Positions 22,493-35,880 of a stretch of 64,000 nt of DNA are shown one piece after another. Made by a program: the position numbers and the translations under genes. Source of the DNA: Thuidium tamariscinum (lineage: Eukaryota > Streptophyta > Bryopsida > Hypnales > Thuidiaceae); assembly GCA_947034885.2 (NCBI GenBank), contig OX344756.2, positions 23,977,489-24,041,488 on the forward strand, given 5' to 3'. The notes under the pieces were generated by a model, which saw only the letters and a list, made by a program, of their open reading frames with translations, searched no databases and was not told the DNA's origin. Each line of letters starts with the position of its first letter. Positions within the stretch are counted from its first letter, which is position 1.

Positions 22493-23273
22493 GTATGTAA
22501 TTTTCGGGGTTGAGATTTTGGAGCTTTGATCGTTTTAGAAGCTCCGCAGGGAAGTTGACGTCGGATCGATCATTGTTGAATGCTGGAGGTTTTGTGTCGG
22601 TTCCTATGTTAGGGTGCCTTCGGCGATGAGATAGTTACGCTTCTTGATTTGAGTTCGATTGAGGTTTTTGAATTTTAGGGTTTTTGTAGCTCAGGATTCA
22701 CTTCAAGTGGCAAGATATCGAGATACCGAGGAGCGTGTTATGAATAATTTTAGACTCTGTAGAAGTGGTGTTAGGCTATTGGCCTAGGTGATTCAAGTGC
22801 GCTGATGTTTTGGGAACTTGATTGTGTGAAATGGGCCCTGATCATTCGTATCAGATTTTGCAGTTTAGTGTTAAATCTTCTCCTCGTAGTACAAATTTGA
22901 TTCTAGTTTGGAATTTTTTCTCTAGATTTCTACGTACATCTCGCACAAACTCTTTTTAAATTTTCTGAAAATCAACGAACGCGTCGTACCTGGAGACCTG
23001 AATGGCTGGTGCTTTGAATCAACGTTAGAGCAGTCTGTTGCGCTCCCCCTCGGGAAGTTCTGTGGTGGTCCGAGCAGGCAAGCGTTTTTAGGGTTCGTTA
23101 TGAAATTGATCATTTAATTATCTTAGACCTGGCTTTTTAGGTTACGGTTATTCATTATTGTTACTGCTGGACTTGGATATTCTTCAATATCTGCTTCACT
23201 GCTTGACACGTGATTTGTCCACATTCGTGTCTTATTTTGCTGATGTTTTAATTGCAGAGAGGAGGAAAGAATC

Positions 23274-24715
23274 ATGGCAACTCAGTCAGCGGTTCAAAAG
23301 CAGGCTCAAGTACAGCGGTTGAGGAATTTTGGTTTTTGGACGGGATTTGTAATTCTCTTTTGCCTTCTACACCTAGGAGGTGTGTACCTATTACCTTCCT
23401 GACTACTTGGTTAAGGTAGTGAACTTCTGTTGTGTATAACTTCTCAATTAGCGAGTGCTAGACTTAGCTTTTATTTGTGGTGATCATCATTGACATTTGG
23501 TTGCTTTTGGTATTCCTCGCCTTCAGCCAGGGAAGCGCGCAGGCAGTTAGGAGATGAGAGTGCTTCTAAGACCGGCAAGGATGAGTTTGGGGACTGCCTC
23601 GACTTTGGGTTAGGTTCGTTGACTTGCGCAGTGAAACAGGGCTCGAAAATGTACACTAACAACATTCGTGCAACTATCGTTGAACGATCAAAGCAAAAGG
23701 CATATCATGTGGCCTTACAGCAAGCAATTTCAGATGGCCTGGGAATGTCGGATGCTGCTAGGAAAGCCCAAACTGTAGCAGAGGTCGCTGCAAAGGCAAA
23801 AACCAAACAAGCCCGGCGTATCTCTGGCCCCGTCTTTGCAGCCGTCTGGGACGCTTTGGAGGTGATATACTATGGTGGGAGTTTTGCAGAGGTCTCAATG
23901 CGGGCAACTGGCACACTTTGTGGGACATGGTGGGGGGGTCTAGTGGTGAGTGTCGGGACCGTCTCTCTCTGTCTCTCGTCTTTTTCTAGCCCGAGCAAAA
24001 AGCTCAGCCTAGTGCTGGTCCTGATCCCGAAGTACGCAAACTCAATATAGAAAATTCGCTTTGGAAGCTTTTCGTTGATTGTAGTAACTTCCAAAGCATA
24101 TTACTGTTGTCAAGAAATGAAGGGCATGATTTCTTCTCTCCATTGGTACATTTTGCTACCGTCCTTTTAAATGATTTGTTTGAAGTTCCGAAGACATGAA
24201 GGCGGCTAATTTTGACCATTTGGGCACTTAGGGGTTACGCATCCTGCAGAGATTCGAGTCTAGAGCTTCATGCTAGGACTTAATATAAGAACACAAAATT
24301 TCATTTAGAAATTGTAAACCTAGCCTCTTGTCTTCTAACCTTGTTTGGGTCGTCACTTCTGCCAGTGCTAATATTTCTGGTATTTCTTCACGTGCAGGGA
24401 GAGAATAGGCTTGGCCGAGTTGGTTATCTTATTGGGACTCAGGTTGGAAGCTGGGCTGGGAGTAGGATCGCTCTGATGTCTTATGACATAGCTAAAGCAA
24501 TCCAGTTAATTACCTTAGAAGTCAAGGATTTTATCACCGGGGCAGATGAAAACGAGAACGTTGCTGAAGAGACCAGAAGCGAAGAATATATTGCTGAAAA
24601 CTCTTATCAGTCGTCATCGGAGGAAAGCGCCAACGAGAATCCTAGCGGTGACGAGAGTGGAAGCGGCTGGTTCTCGGTTTCTGATGACGAAAAATCATAC
24701 TCCGATGAGCTTTGA
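23274..24715 (+). CDS. Unrecognised membrane-anchored protein with acidic tail ending in SDEL (3 exons)
   Basis: Exons are 23274-23379, 23527-23945 and 24398-24715. All borders are AG|GT-type, and phases join exactly to give 280 residues. Residues 20-35 (GFWTGFVILFCLLHLG) are a hydrophobic anchor or signal. Residues 70-135 are Ala/Lys/Gln-rich and likely helical. Residues 137-215 are glycine-rich and hydrophobic (GTLCGTWWGGLVG, GYLIGTQVGSWAGSR), like glycine-zipper membrane segments. The last 60 residues are Asp/Glu/Ser-rich and end SDEL. SDEL is a known variant of the K/HDEL ER-retrieval signal, which would suit an ER-lumenal C-terminus; whether it works here is inference. I do not recognise the family. 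The short 5' UTR part 23258-23273 precedes the ATG. The first intron is 147 bp and the second 452 bp. Confidence 0.75.
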
Positions 24716-25223
24716 AATTCTTGCGCGGCCGGTTTCTTCGCGTCGGTCGCTCTGCCAACGAGTAAAATTGCAGTGAACTCGATGATTCCAGTATGAGCCT
24801 CGTCAAGGAGCTTGAATCTAATATTTGCAGCAGTGTACGTATCTACTGATTCTGATCCGGTTTGTCACCTCATCAAGTAAGCGGGACTCGTCAAGTTGAG
24901 TACTTTGCACATGGTTGTGCGGTTGCTACTATATTCTACTCTTTCAGTTTTTTGTGTCTTACTTACGAAACCGTAAGAATCTTTTTTTGTTTATACGTTT
25001 TCGATGATAAGTTTTCTTTTAATGTACATATTCACACCGTATTATTGACAGTTCACGTTCTAGCTCATGCGCTCGAATGGATATTCCTGTCAGTGTGTAG
25101 ATGGCTATTCGTTTTTATAAAATGTTGGTTTACATCAAATAAAATCAAACGGACTGTTCTGCTCGACCTTTTTAGGTGGCAGAGATCAATCTTGTTTTGC
25201 GGTCAGATGCCTGCGTGATAAAT
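24716..25223 (+). other. Probable 3' UTR and downstream flank of the SDEL-protein gene
   Basis: The composition stays gene-like for about 500 bp after the stop, then falls to AT-rich DNA. The 118-codon frame at 24862-25218 has no recognised domain and lies in the expected 3' UTR position. Confidence 0.35.
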
Positions 25224-28200
25224 TAATACTTTTTTGGAAGTGGAGAACATTCCAAGCTCACTAAACTAGAATCTGTGAATGCATGTGTGCAGTGGATAGA
25301 AATCACCAATTTGCACGATGTCTCATCCATTTGGGTTATCCATTTGTAAGGAATAAATCGCAATACCATTGGTGTGGCCTCTCGTGAATAAGGTGGCCTG
25401 TAACTTACTGTCTCAGCATATGGTGATTGTATTGTAACAATTGATTGGACACAGACTACAAAATTATTTTCTATGCTTGTGATGTTTTTGTAGTTCTGAT
25501 TTATTCGGTCACTCACTGCAAATGACAGAGGACTGCTCACCTTGAACCCCACTAACTTAGGAATTTCCTTTCCTACAAGGACCCCTCCGTCCCAAATTCT
25601 ATTCTGTGAACGTGTGAGTAAACTTTAAAGTTGTAAATTATTCTTTACTGTGCAGGAGGGTACAGTAATTATTCGAACTACCATTTCAAAAAGAAAAAAT
25701 TGTATGAGGGAAAATGCATGTCATTTTATATCTCACATAATTATTATTCAATTTTAATGCAATCCTAGTGAAGCTTACAAAATTTCAGCTTAAAAAAATT
25801 AAAATTCCATTTTTGGTGAATTTTTAACCCTTAAATGATGTGCACACTAGTTTGTGGTGGATGAATGACTTTCAAATAGTCAGCCAAACAAAAAAAAGGA
25901 ATTTTTCATCCAATTTTTTTTCTTAGCAAAAGTCTGCTTATATGCCATCATGTAGTGCCAAAAAAAACCTCAATCAATGAACTTGTATATTTAAAGGAAC
26001 CCAAACTCTCAGAAGAGCACCTCAGACTTACACTACCCTTCTTGTAATTTGCATTGCCCCTCTTGTAATTTGCATCGCAGTTTCATTTGTTTCTCATGGT
26101 TTCACGTACTAATTTATTGAAAACAATTGATGATGAATTTTTTTAATTTGATTGCATAGGTATATAGGAGACACCTATATGTACATCTTTCATGTTTAAA
26201 AAATATATTTGAATTGCCATTAGAAATTTAGAGGACTTATCATTGAACTATGTTGACATTTTTAAGGACATATCCCCTAAAATAACAAAAATATAATCTA
26301 TGAAGTGCTCAATATGAACTAGAATTTGTAAAATAAATATCTCTATATTTTAAGTAAATTTTGGCAAAAAATATTGTACTATCATGTTGAAAGATACAAA
26401 ATTAGTCACAGACCCAGAGTGTGAAGATCAAGCACCAAAATCTAATTAAAATCCATTTTGTTGGCAAAAATGTTGTTTAAAGAAAATTCGAATTATTTCT
26501 ATATCCAATTGTGCAATAGTATACATAGGGAACAAATCAAAGCTTAGATAAATATGAATATAAATTTTATAATTAGCCATTCATAGTCAGAGTTGTAGTT
26601 TTTTTGAATGATATTAATTTAATTTACTGGAATTGAACCTTCACTATGGAAAAGTATTTGTTGTTTTGCAGGCTCAAACCCTAAAAATTTCACCCACCCT
26701 GCTGAAAATTAGCCATCAAATTGAAGAATTTGAATTAGTTGTTGCAACTCTATGAAAATTAGTATTTTTTTAAATTTAACTAGTGAATGTATAACCTAAC
26801 TTATTGCATGTGCATGTGCTAATAAAGTTTCATGTAACTATGACCACTAGATTGTGAGGTTATAATGTGTACATGTAGTTTAGGATTTTCTTAAAAGTAC
26901 AACTTTTTTCAACTTTGCAAATCCATATATTTTTCATATATGGTTCTACAGTTGATTAAAAAAATGACTTCTTGCAAATATATATAAATCTAGTATAATT
27001 TCACCAAATTTTACTAGGACACATGAATTGATTTTTCTTTTAAAATATGTAGTAGAACAAGTCATTGGATTGATAAAAAGATGAAGTTGCTAAATTTTTT
27101 GTCATAGAATTCAAAGTTTTCAATCTTGATAGGATAAAAGCTTCTATGATTTTTCACACCCAATAAAATTGTTTTTTTTCTAAAAAATAATGAAAACCAA
27201 GATTAAAAATTTCTTTGAGATTCAAATACTAATCTTAATAAAGCATATTGATGATAAAATTATTAATTGAATTTTAGCAATTTTTCAAGTTGGTGTAAAT
27301 ACTAGAGTTTGTAGGATTCATGTGACTATTTGGTGTAAATTCTCTTTTATAGGGGATTCAAAAAATAAATCACAAAAGGAAAAAATATTTGTTTCTTGCC
27401 TTTTAATAAAATTTGGAATTCTAGGGTTTAAAAGTTTTCAAAAGGTTTGAAATTGTAGGACATTTTGTTGATGAAATTGTGGTATACTTGTGGATGGATT
27501 AAATTTTAATGTAGTCAATGCTATTTGCATCATTTAAAACTTTTATATACATAGGAATGTTTTTGCTATCTTACATTATATTCTGGCTTTTATTGTAGTG
27601 GACAAATGGTAATGAACACCCCTACCTATTGATGCAAGACACTATGCCAAATTTGGAAAGAAATGCTTCTTGATGGTAGCTATGGTTCCTACTATACATA
27701 TTCTAAATTGTCACCAATTACATAGAATTCTCAAGATATTTGATTTGGTAAGTTTTTATATAGTGACTCAAAGAAAAATCATATGATGCACTAGCTTAGG
27801 AGAACATTCATTTGTTGCTCTCCATGCTACTAGAGTAATACTCAAGTAAAGGTTTAAATTTAATATTGAAAATATGATTCAAAGTGAAGATTTTTAATAG
27901 TTATTTTTTATATTGATAAATGTAGAGTATATATAGGGTATGTTTTATATTGTGGAGACTTCAACAACATAAGTTTTACACAAACAAATAAGACTAGAAA
28001 GAACAATACAATATTTTGAACTTAAAGAAGAAAAAATTGTGTAAAAATCATTCCCAAAACCTTATAGTGTTTATTTTTGTAGATTTTTGGCTATATGAAA
28101 TTTGAATATTTGAATTCATTCATTAAAAAGAAATTTAATCCTAAAAGAATGAAACTTAAGGTGGCCAAAAATGATCTACTTTTTAGACCAATAGGTTCAA

Positions 28201-30705
28201 TCTTCATTATTTCAAAAAATAATCTTGTAAAGTTATACTTATAAGTTTATAAAAGTATTATATATATATAATACTTTACAAATTTAAGTATGTTGAAAAG
28301 ATATACATACATGTAGACAAATTCTATAGCTTATTGTGTAGCTTATTTGTGACTTCAATACTTTTTGCTTTAGACTAATGTCATGAACCAACTTGATTAT
28401 ATATAAGGTCATTGATGAAATTTTGAAATTATTTTTATCTACCTAGTTTGAACTTAAAATGAAAGTCTATAACCAAAAATCAAAGAAAAATAAATAGTTA
28501 GGACTGTAGGCAATGAGGGGTTAAATTTATGGCACTTGTACTATCAAGCTTTATAAGTCTAAATTTTACTAAGGTATGAAAAACTCAATTGTATTATCTT
28601 GTAGTGTACATGCTGTAGATGATGTGAATCAAATTTGGAGTCATTTGGCTACATGGTTTTGAAGATTATAATGTTTTTGCGTTGAAAAATGATGTGAAAT
28701 CTGATTTCTAAACCTACTCAAACTAAAAAGTGCTTTATTACCAACATAAAAAAACATTAGTGAAAAAATGTCATCATTGTATTTGCAAAATGGCTTTGAA
28801 ATGTCAAGATAATAGCAATAGAGGTTGCAAGAAAACAAAATTATGACTAAACTTCCTTTTACCAATATACTTTTTAGTCAATTATAACTTTTTGGATTCA
28901 TATGAAAATTTAAATACACAAACTAGACTAGCATGCACAACTGTTCAAAAAAGTTTCTTGGATATAGACACTATATGAAGAAATAAGCCACCGAAGTTCA
29001 CTATGACCTAAAAATGTTTAGATTTTGAACTTTGAATCGCTCCCAAACATCCAAAACTACTTAGACTAACATGAAAGTTTTACCACAATAATTAGACTTC
29101 AAGAAAAATATAATACAATAAATATTATTGAGAAATAACATTTCATAAAAAAGATACAAGCCTCAAAAGTTGCAGCCATCAAAATGCAGTTTGGAAAACT
29201 CAAATTGAATTGGTGAACTTTGAATGGCTTTAAAAAAACAGTACATCTTGGATTGATTTGAAAATTTTACTACACAAACTTGACTAGTATTCTTGACTTT
29301 TCCAACAAGTTTTATTGAATTGAGACATTGGATGCAAAAGTTACAACACTTTGAATTGAACTACCATACTATGTGAGGATAGTTATTGTCCCCTAGGCAA
29401 TGAGGGTTATAGCCACAAGTCATCTTGAGTTTCAAAAGATACAAAAAAATAATAATTTCCAACATGTTTGGTGCCAATAAGAACCAATTTAAAAAAAATT
29501 AAAGGTTGTTTTGAAATATACGGACCTATAAAATAATCTAAGTTGTAAGTCTAAAAATTTATAGTTTGTAAAATTATTTGTTTTAAATTGATTTTATCAT
29601 TTTTATTTTTTATTCAAAATATAATGAAATATTCTATAAGTGATTTTTAACTTAAAATAAAAGTCTTCATCACAATTTTGTCACATTTAATCAAAATTGT
29701 GGTAAAATACAAATAGTCCTTAGAAGGTGGGGTTGACTCAACTAGTTGGATTGGATTGATAAATGCTTTGCAACATCACAATCCAATCAATTTTATAGGT
29801 GAAATTGTTGAAGTGTAAGGACAAATGTTTATAACAAACTAATGAATTTTTGTCCATGTATTTTGCAACCACTAAAATTCCAACTTTAAAACTCTTTAAC
29901 ATTGAATGTATCCATATTTAAATTATAAATAATGATTACAAATTCTTTTATGATAAAAAATTAATGCAACTAAATTTCATAATATAACAAAAATTTAAGA
30001 AGAATGTCACCTTATCAACAGTTTTTGATAACCAAATCATCTTGTTTAATATTGTATTGTTTGTTTTGTTACTAAGAAAATAAAAATCAACTTATTATAA
30101 TGAAAACCTAATTATTAGTATAGCATTAATGCTATTACATTGTCATAATTTTGTGTAAAAACACTTTGCATAATTGTATCAAGAATCAAAAATAAATAAT
30201 CTTAATTATAAATTTGGATATTTAAACTAAAAATTTGGACAAATTACACTTCATACAAAAAATTATCATAATTTCCATTTTAAAATTTCTTGAATATAGA
30301 TGGAACTTCCATTCTTCATATATAAATAATATTTTTAGATTTATTTATGGATAATAAATATAGATATTTTAAATTTTGATTTATGAAACTATTAGTTTCA
30401 AACAATCTAGTTTCATTTTTCAATGTAAATATGAAATTTAAAAGTGCTTCTGAAAATGTACTTAAAGAATAATTTGGATATTATGTTAAGAAAATCATTC
30501 AATATAAATATTGACTTTAGAAATGTCTTGAAATATATCTTCAAAAAACAAATTGGACATTATGTTCAAAAAATACTTGACATTGAATGACTCATATTAA
30601 GTTTTGATTCCATTTCATTCATAGTATGCATTAGTAATTTACTAATTTTACTTCACAACCAAATTTTGTCATATTCTAAATTGCATAACATACCAATACA
30701 TCAAC
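25224..30705. other. AT-rich intergenic DNA without a recognisable gene
   Basis: About 5.5 kb of very AT-rich sequence with short chance frames. Single TTAA-CCC ends of the piggyBac-like pattern appear at 25824 and, inverted, at 28524, but they cannot be paired with confidence. I see no other structure. Confidence 0.5.
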
Positions 30706-32115
30706 ATGGAACCGGAAATCATTTTACACATGAAAAAGTTGTCTTTACAAGATCAAAATCTTAATAAAGTTGATGAAGAAATAGAACTTAGTAGAAAACG
30801 ATATAGCGAACAATTTTTCAACAGTAATGTAAAAAGTACTAATGAGCTTATCATTCACTTGAAAAGAGTATCTTTAGAAAGTCAAAGAGAATATAACAAA
30901 AATGAATTAAATGGATCTAGTAAGGTTCAAGTGAATGAAAAATATAATAATCTACAAAATCTTCAAAACAAAGATTATAAAAATGATAGAATCATTGAAG
31001 AAAAAAATCTAGAGACAATTATAAAAGATATTGTAGAACAAAATGGACCACATCCAATCACATTGAAAAATTTCATGCCCAAAGTATTTGAAAATACAGA
31101 CTTGAATCACATTAGTAATGAAGAGCCATTATCACCTACTATAAGTAGAAGAAGTGGAAGTGTAAAATCTAATGAATCTAGAAAATCTAAAAATGAAACA
31201 AAAACTCATAGAAAAATTACAAATTTAAATAATGGTGAGAAATCAATGTCTATAGTACATAAGAAAAGAAAACAAGATGTGTTTGATTTTCTTACACCAA
31301 GGACATGGGATTCATGGACTTCAAGCGCATTATCAAGTTTGCCAACAAAGTCTTTTAACTACTTTTCCAATTATAAAAATAATTACAATATTCCTTGGAA
31401 AAAATTGATAGGTAAACAAAAATACGAAATTGAAAAAGTTACTAGTGTATCTAGATTTGATGAGGTTTTTGAGCCTCACCATGGCACAAGATATGGAACT
31501 CAAAGAAGATTTCGTTTTGAAGTGATAAAAAATACTCAATGGCCATCAAATGATTTTTTCACTTGTTTATTATGTGATAAACCTGGCCATTTTTGCCATG
31601 AATGTCAATTTTATAACCAATTTACATTTCAACATAATCATCTACTATCGAAAACACCATTGGATGTCATTAAGTATATTGCTTATAACACCCAAAATAC
31701 CAACATTGTATTTAATGACAAAACCAACAAACCTCTAAATTCAATAAATGACACTCATTCAAAGTTATCTTCTAGAGTCAATCAAAATGAACAAGAAGAC
31801 ACTTTGCTATATCCTTTTCCAATATTTAATGAAATGGAATGTAGAAATTCCCAAGATTACTTGAGATTAGCTCATATTTATAAAATTAAGCATCACTTAG
31901 GATTAGCTTGTAAAAAAGAATTTATAAAAAAGAAGAGAGTCTTTACTAGTTGTTTATTGTGTGGACATCTTGGACATTCAACAAATAAATGTCACATTGG
32001 TCCATATTGTAAATACATAAGTAAAATTAACTCCCGCACTTGTAGATATAATAATCATCAACTTGCACAATTAAGTTTTTGCATTCATAAAAAGCATGAA
32101 CAATCACTAGTTTGA
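30706..32115 (+). CDS. Retroelement gag-like protein with two CCHC zinc knuckles
   Basis: An uninterrupted 469-codon frame with very AT-rich codon use. The N-terminal 200 residues are charged, Lys/Asn/Glu-rich and partly coiled-coil-like. A Trp/aromatic-rich segment follows (about 200-245). The C-terminal half has two zinc knuckles of the form CX2CX4HX4C: C287-C300 (CLLCDKPGHFCHEC) and C416-C429 (CLLCGHLGHSTNKC), 115 residues apart. Zinc knuckles of this form bind nucleic acid in retrotransposon Gag and in capsid proteins of plant pararetroviruses. A broken aspartic protease lies 250 bp downstream, which supports a retroelement origin. I cannot assign it to a lineage, and I see no LTRs or reverse transcriptase. 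The intact frame in otherwise decayed surroundings is notable. Confidence 0.6.
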   Translation: MEPEIILHMKKLSLQDQNLNKVDEEIELSRKRYSEQFFNSNVKSTNELIIHLKRVSLESQREYNKNELNGSSKVQVNEKYNNLQNLQNKDYKNDRIIEEKNLETIIKDIVEQNGPHPITLKNFMPKVFENTDLNHISNEEPLSPTISRRSGSVKSNESRKSKNETKTHRKITNLNNGEKSMSIVHKKRKQDVFDFLTPRTWDSWTSSALSSLPTKSFNYFSNYKNNYNIPWKKLIGKQKYEIEKVTSVSRFDEVFEPHHGTRYGTQRRFRFEVIKNTQWPSNDFFTCLLCDKPGHFCHECQFYNQFTFQHNHLLSKTPLDVIKYIAYNTQNTNIVFNDKTNKPLNSINDTHSKLSSRVNQNEQEDTLLYPFPIFNEMECRNSQDYLRLAHIYKIKHHLGLACKKEFIKKKRVFTSCLLCGHLGHSTNKCHIGPYCKYISKINSRTCRYNNHQLAQLSFCIHKKHEQSLV

Positions 32116-32362
32116 ATATTAGTCCAATGCAATCAAAGCTTATGTTATTGAGCAACACCAAAAATGTACAAAACTGAAAACATTAATATAGCTAAAGACT
32201 TGGAAATGAAGTAAATCAATGTATATGATTCAATATATAAAAAGTCCAAAGTAGATTACAACAAATTTCTTTTATATGTAGTTGGTCTAATCATGGACAT
32301 TTTAAAGTACAAAGAGTCAATCTCTATTGTCCATAGAAAATTTTTAAAGTATAGAAACCACT

Positions 32363-32646
32363 ATGTTGCTAGATAATGGTTCAACGATTACATTGATCAA
32401 TTACAAAAGATTTAGTATTTAGAAGAAATGAAATTGAAGTGTTGGTACACCAACTACACATTGATAGTTACCTTAGCAAATACACAAATTGAAGAATATT
32501 TAGGAAGGTTATGTCTTGTCACACTTCAAGTTGGAGGTGTTGAATGTTATAAAATACTAATTGTTCTTCGTGAACAACTCTATGACATTACTTTAGGAAG
32601 AAATTGGCTGAAAGCACTTTATGGCCATTTGCAACTATGGACTTGA
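32363..32646 (+). pseudogene. Retropepsin-like aspartic protease remnant downstream of the gag-like ORF
   Basis: A start of MLLDNGSTITLINYKRF resembles the retropepsin active-site region, but with Asn where Thr or Ser normally follows the aspartate. Stops then break the frame near 32420. The downstream 72-codon frame ends in YDITLGRNWLKALYGHL, which resembles the ILGxDWL flap/end motif of retrotransposon proteases. So one protease is split by stops or a frame change. No convincing reverse transcriptase follows. Confidence 0.55.
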
Positions 32647-34257
32647 CATTCTAAGAATACTAGATTCATGGCCAATTAAAATGAAATTAGTGCCTTCTTT
32701 TGAATTCAAACCTTTTTTTCACCCTAATTATAAAAGAAATATGATTAATAAAGAAGATCTTTTGTTTAAATAAAAAATATTTGTATGATATCATCCAAAG
32801 CAAAGTGTGATTTGTCATATATAGTCATTGGAGCATACATTAATCACTTTCTAAGAACTATTGTAACTTCAAAAGTAATGATTATGTATCTTTGCAAATC
32901 CATACATAAACTTTAACAAGAGATGTAGGAGATTCAATATCATGCATTGTCTTCTTGATTATAACAAGTTTGTGATCAATGCATTTATAAGAACTTGTGA
33001 GTATAATAATTAAATATTCTAATAAGAATGTAGTCCTTGATGATTGAATGTTATAATTTTAATTGGAAATCTTGATGTTACAAATTTCAAAATGACCAAT
33101 GGAAAATGTGCAATCTATGCTATAAACCATTATAGCATTACAAGAAAGTCAATGTCAATTCCTTGAGATGAATTACTGAACTCTACATAAAAGGATTCTT
33201 GTATAATTCTTAGGATTGATAACAAGGCCCTTCTATGATTTGTCATTCAATTGACTTTGCTAGTTTGTAAAAAGAATGATGAAAAGCCACTTATATCTAT
33301 ACAAAGATGTTTCTTCATATAATTGATATACATTCCTAAGTTAATTGCAACTTGATTCTTTTTCTCGAACTACAAAGTTGCTCTAATTTAGGATTTTAGG
33401 AACATCAACTTCTAAGAGAGGTAGTAAATGAGATGGATCAAATGTGCTCATAGAATAAGATGCAGATTTTCAAGGCAAGGCAAACTTGATCACATTAATA
33501 CATCAATTTCAATCCAAAGACCCAAATTTTATTATTCAATGCATATGAAATAACAAAGTCCTCATATTGTTGCAATACAATGACATAAAAGTATATGATT
33601 TTTGCAGTTTCAAAATCATAGATCAAAATGACAATTATTAGCTAGTACCAAGGACTCATCATTGATGGAGGTCAATAACCCATGGGAGTATTCCATGGAA
33701 TGAAATGAAGCCTCTTCAAAGACCACTAGGTAGTAAACTCATTCATTTCCGTTGCCAACAAAAATTCCCAACATATAAGCACTCATCAACATTGCATTCT
33801 ATTGGCATGATAATTTTGTAAACAAAGTCAAATTAGTGTTGATTAGAGCAATATTATACCAAATCAAATAAATAGCAAGAAAAAACTCACAATGATTTGT
33901 TGGTTCAAATGATTCACTTGCTCAAATTTGCAAAACAAGGTGTGAAGTATTGATTTCCTTTTCATAAATCAAAAGTTATGTTCTGTTTCATATCAATTTA
34001 GATGGTGATTTCAACAAGAAAGTTTAGAAGGACTACAAAAATACAACAATAAAAGATTTGATAGCTAGAAATGCACAGAAAAAGACCGTTTCAAGGCTAT
34101 TCCCAGAAATTGTTCCCACTGCTACAGACCAACCCCCTGTTGGTCCAAATTTTTGAATTTTGAAAAAAAAAAATTCAAAAATCTTTAGAATGTATTAAAA
34201 AGAAAGAAAATGATTTTCAAAAATATTTAATAATTAATTAAAATAATTAATTAATTA

Positions 34258-34357
34258 GTATTTTTTGACATGGTAGTTGCTCGACTACATCAATATAGCA
34301 TTCCCAAAGTTCCCAATGTATTCCTAGCATTTGGGAACTTGTAGTCTTCTAAACTAG
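34258..34357 (-). repeat. Dispersed repeat, copy 2
   Basis: The minus strand reads TTTAGAAGACTACAAGTTCC through GGGAATGCT to GATGTAGTCGAGCAACTACC and CATGTCAAAAAATA, then an AATTAATTA-rich tail. This is the same order as the copies at 5655, 35772 and 62762. Confidence 0.55.
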
Positions 34358-35771
34358 CCAGAAATCCTATTATGCTACCAATAGCCAATCACCACCAATA
34401 CTACTATAGTACCAATACTTGCTTAACCTCTAAAAAACCACAAGTAATTTGCAACTCTATACAATGGACAAAATCATCTTCAAGAATTGAACTATAGTAT
34501 TGGGTGTTTTCCACACCAAGGTTGGACTACATAGTCATGAAAATGCATTGACAAATGCAAAGGCATCTATCTTAAAGAAGATCAACAACTTTAAGTCAGT
34601 ATAGATGGAGTAACACTTTTCTACTTCAGTTGTAGCATCTTGCATGCACATGCCTACACATGTCATCAATCAAGTTCATGCCAATCACTTTATCAATAGG
34701 CTTATTACAAGGCATCAAAATTTGATGTCATTGCTTAAAAAAATAGTCCGTAAAATCTTGCCTTAGAAATAATTATGTGTAAACATTGAAATGTGGTGCA
34801 CTAAAGCACATTGTATATTGTATGAAGCCAATTGATTTGGTAGGTTTCCAACAATGGACTCATGTGACCTTCTAGAACTAGTATTGAATGAAATTAATAA
34901 TCAAATACTACTTATAAAAACATGTTGAAATGTCGTATTAGCCAACTCTTTTTTTGGGAATAGCAACCTTTGCTTTATGTTGTGTCACTTAGCTAAAGTT
35001 GGGAGGACCTTGCTTTCAGTTACTAAAACTTGTAAGGATGTTAGATACATCGTCCAAAACAAATGTAATACGGAGTATGTTATAGTCATTGCACGCAAAT
35101 CAACTACAAGAACATAAATTAGGTGTATACAATATGACAAGTAAAAAACATCTTAAATCAATCAAATAAGTGATTGGAGACATTATCTAGAGTAGTGTTA
35201 CACGGATTCCATAGTAGGGACAAAACTTTTTTCCGATGTCAAATGATAGTAAAAAATTGCACCTATCTTGGAGTGGTTAATTTTTTATTTCATGACCTCT
35301 ACTAGCTACTTTGGAGTCTACAATTCCAAAAAAAATTCAAATTTTTCAAATTAATCTCCTTTCGTTGGCGTTTATCTCCTTCAAGGGTTGCTTACAAGTG
35401 CTCTAGAAGGATCTAGAAGGATCAACAATTGGACAAGATTCCAAGTAGAAAACTATCTAAGATTTGTTTAAATTGTTTTGGAGGTCAATTTTTATTTTTA
35501 GATTCTTTCAACAAATCCATCCATTTTTTGACAAAAAATTTGGACACTATTTGAATAAACTATAAATTTCAAAGTGATGAAGTATATGTACTTCAAATTA
35601 ACCCTAGACTCTTATGAATAGAGACCATACATACATTTTAGGTAAATATTGAGAAGCTTGTTTTAAAAACTTATAACAAGTAGGTGCACTTACCTTAGTA
35701 TTTTTATTGTAGGTCAAATCTAGATGGCTAAATGGCATGCAAAATGGTACATTGTACATGTTTTTTGGGGC

Positions 35772-35880
35772 CTTTAGAAGATTGCAAGTTCCTGAACTAT
35801 GGGAATGCATTGAGAATGCTAGGAACTCTTCTACATAAACAATTTGGCATGGCAAAGAGATTGCCATGTCAAATAATGTT
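35772..35880 (+). repeat. Dispersed repeat, copy 3
   Basis: The plus strand reads TTTAGAAGATTGCAAGTTCC, GGGAATGCATTGAGAATGCT, then GGCATGGCAAAGAGATTGCC, CATGTCAAATAATG and an AT-only tail. It matches the other copies in order and spacing. Confidence 0.55.

Noticed and set aside
28255..28275. TATATATATA run as a promoter
   Set aside because: Simple AT microsatellite in gene-free AT-rich DNA with no following ORF.
25824..28524. A 2.7-kb TTAA-flanked element
   Set aside because: The two TTAA-CCC ends face each other, but the bases beyond CCC match poorly and no transposase lies inside.
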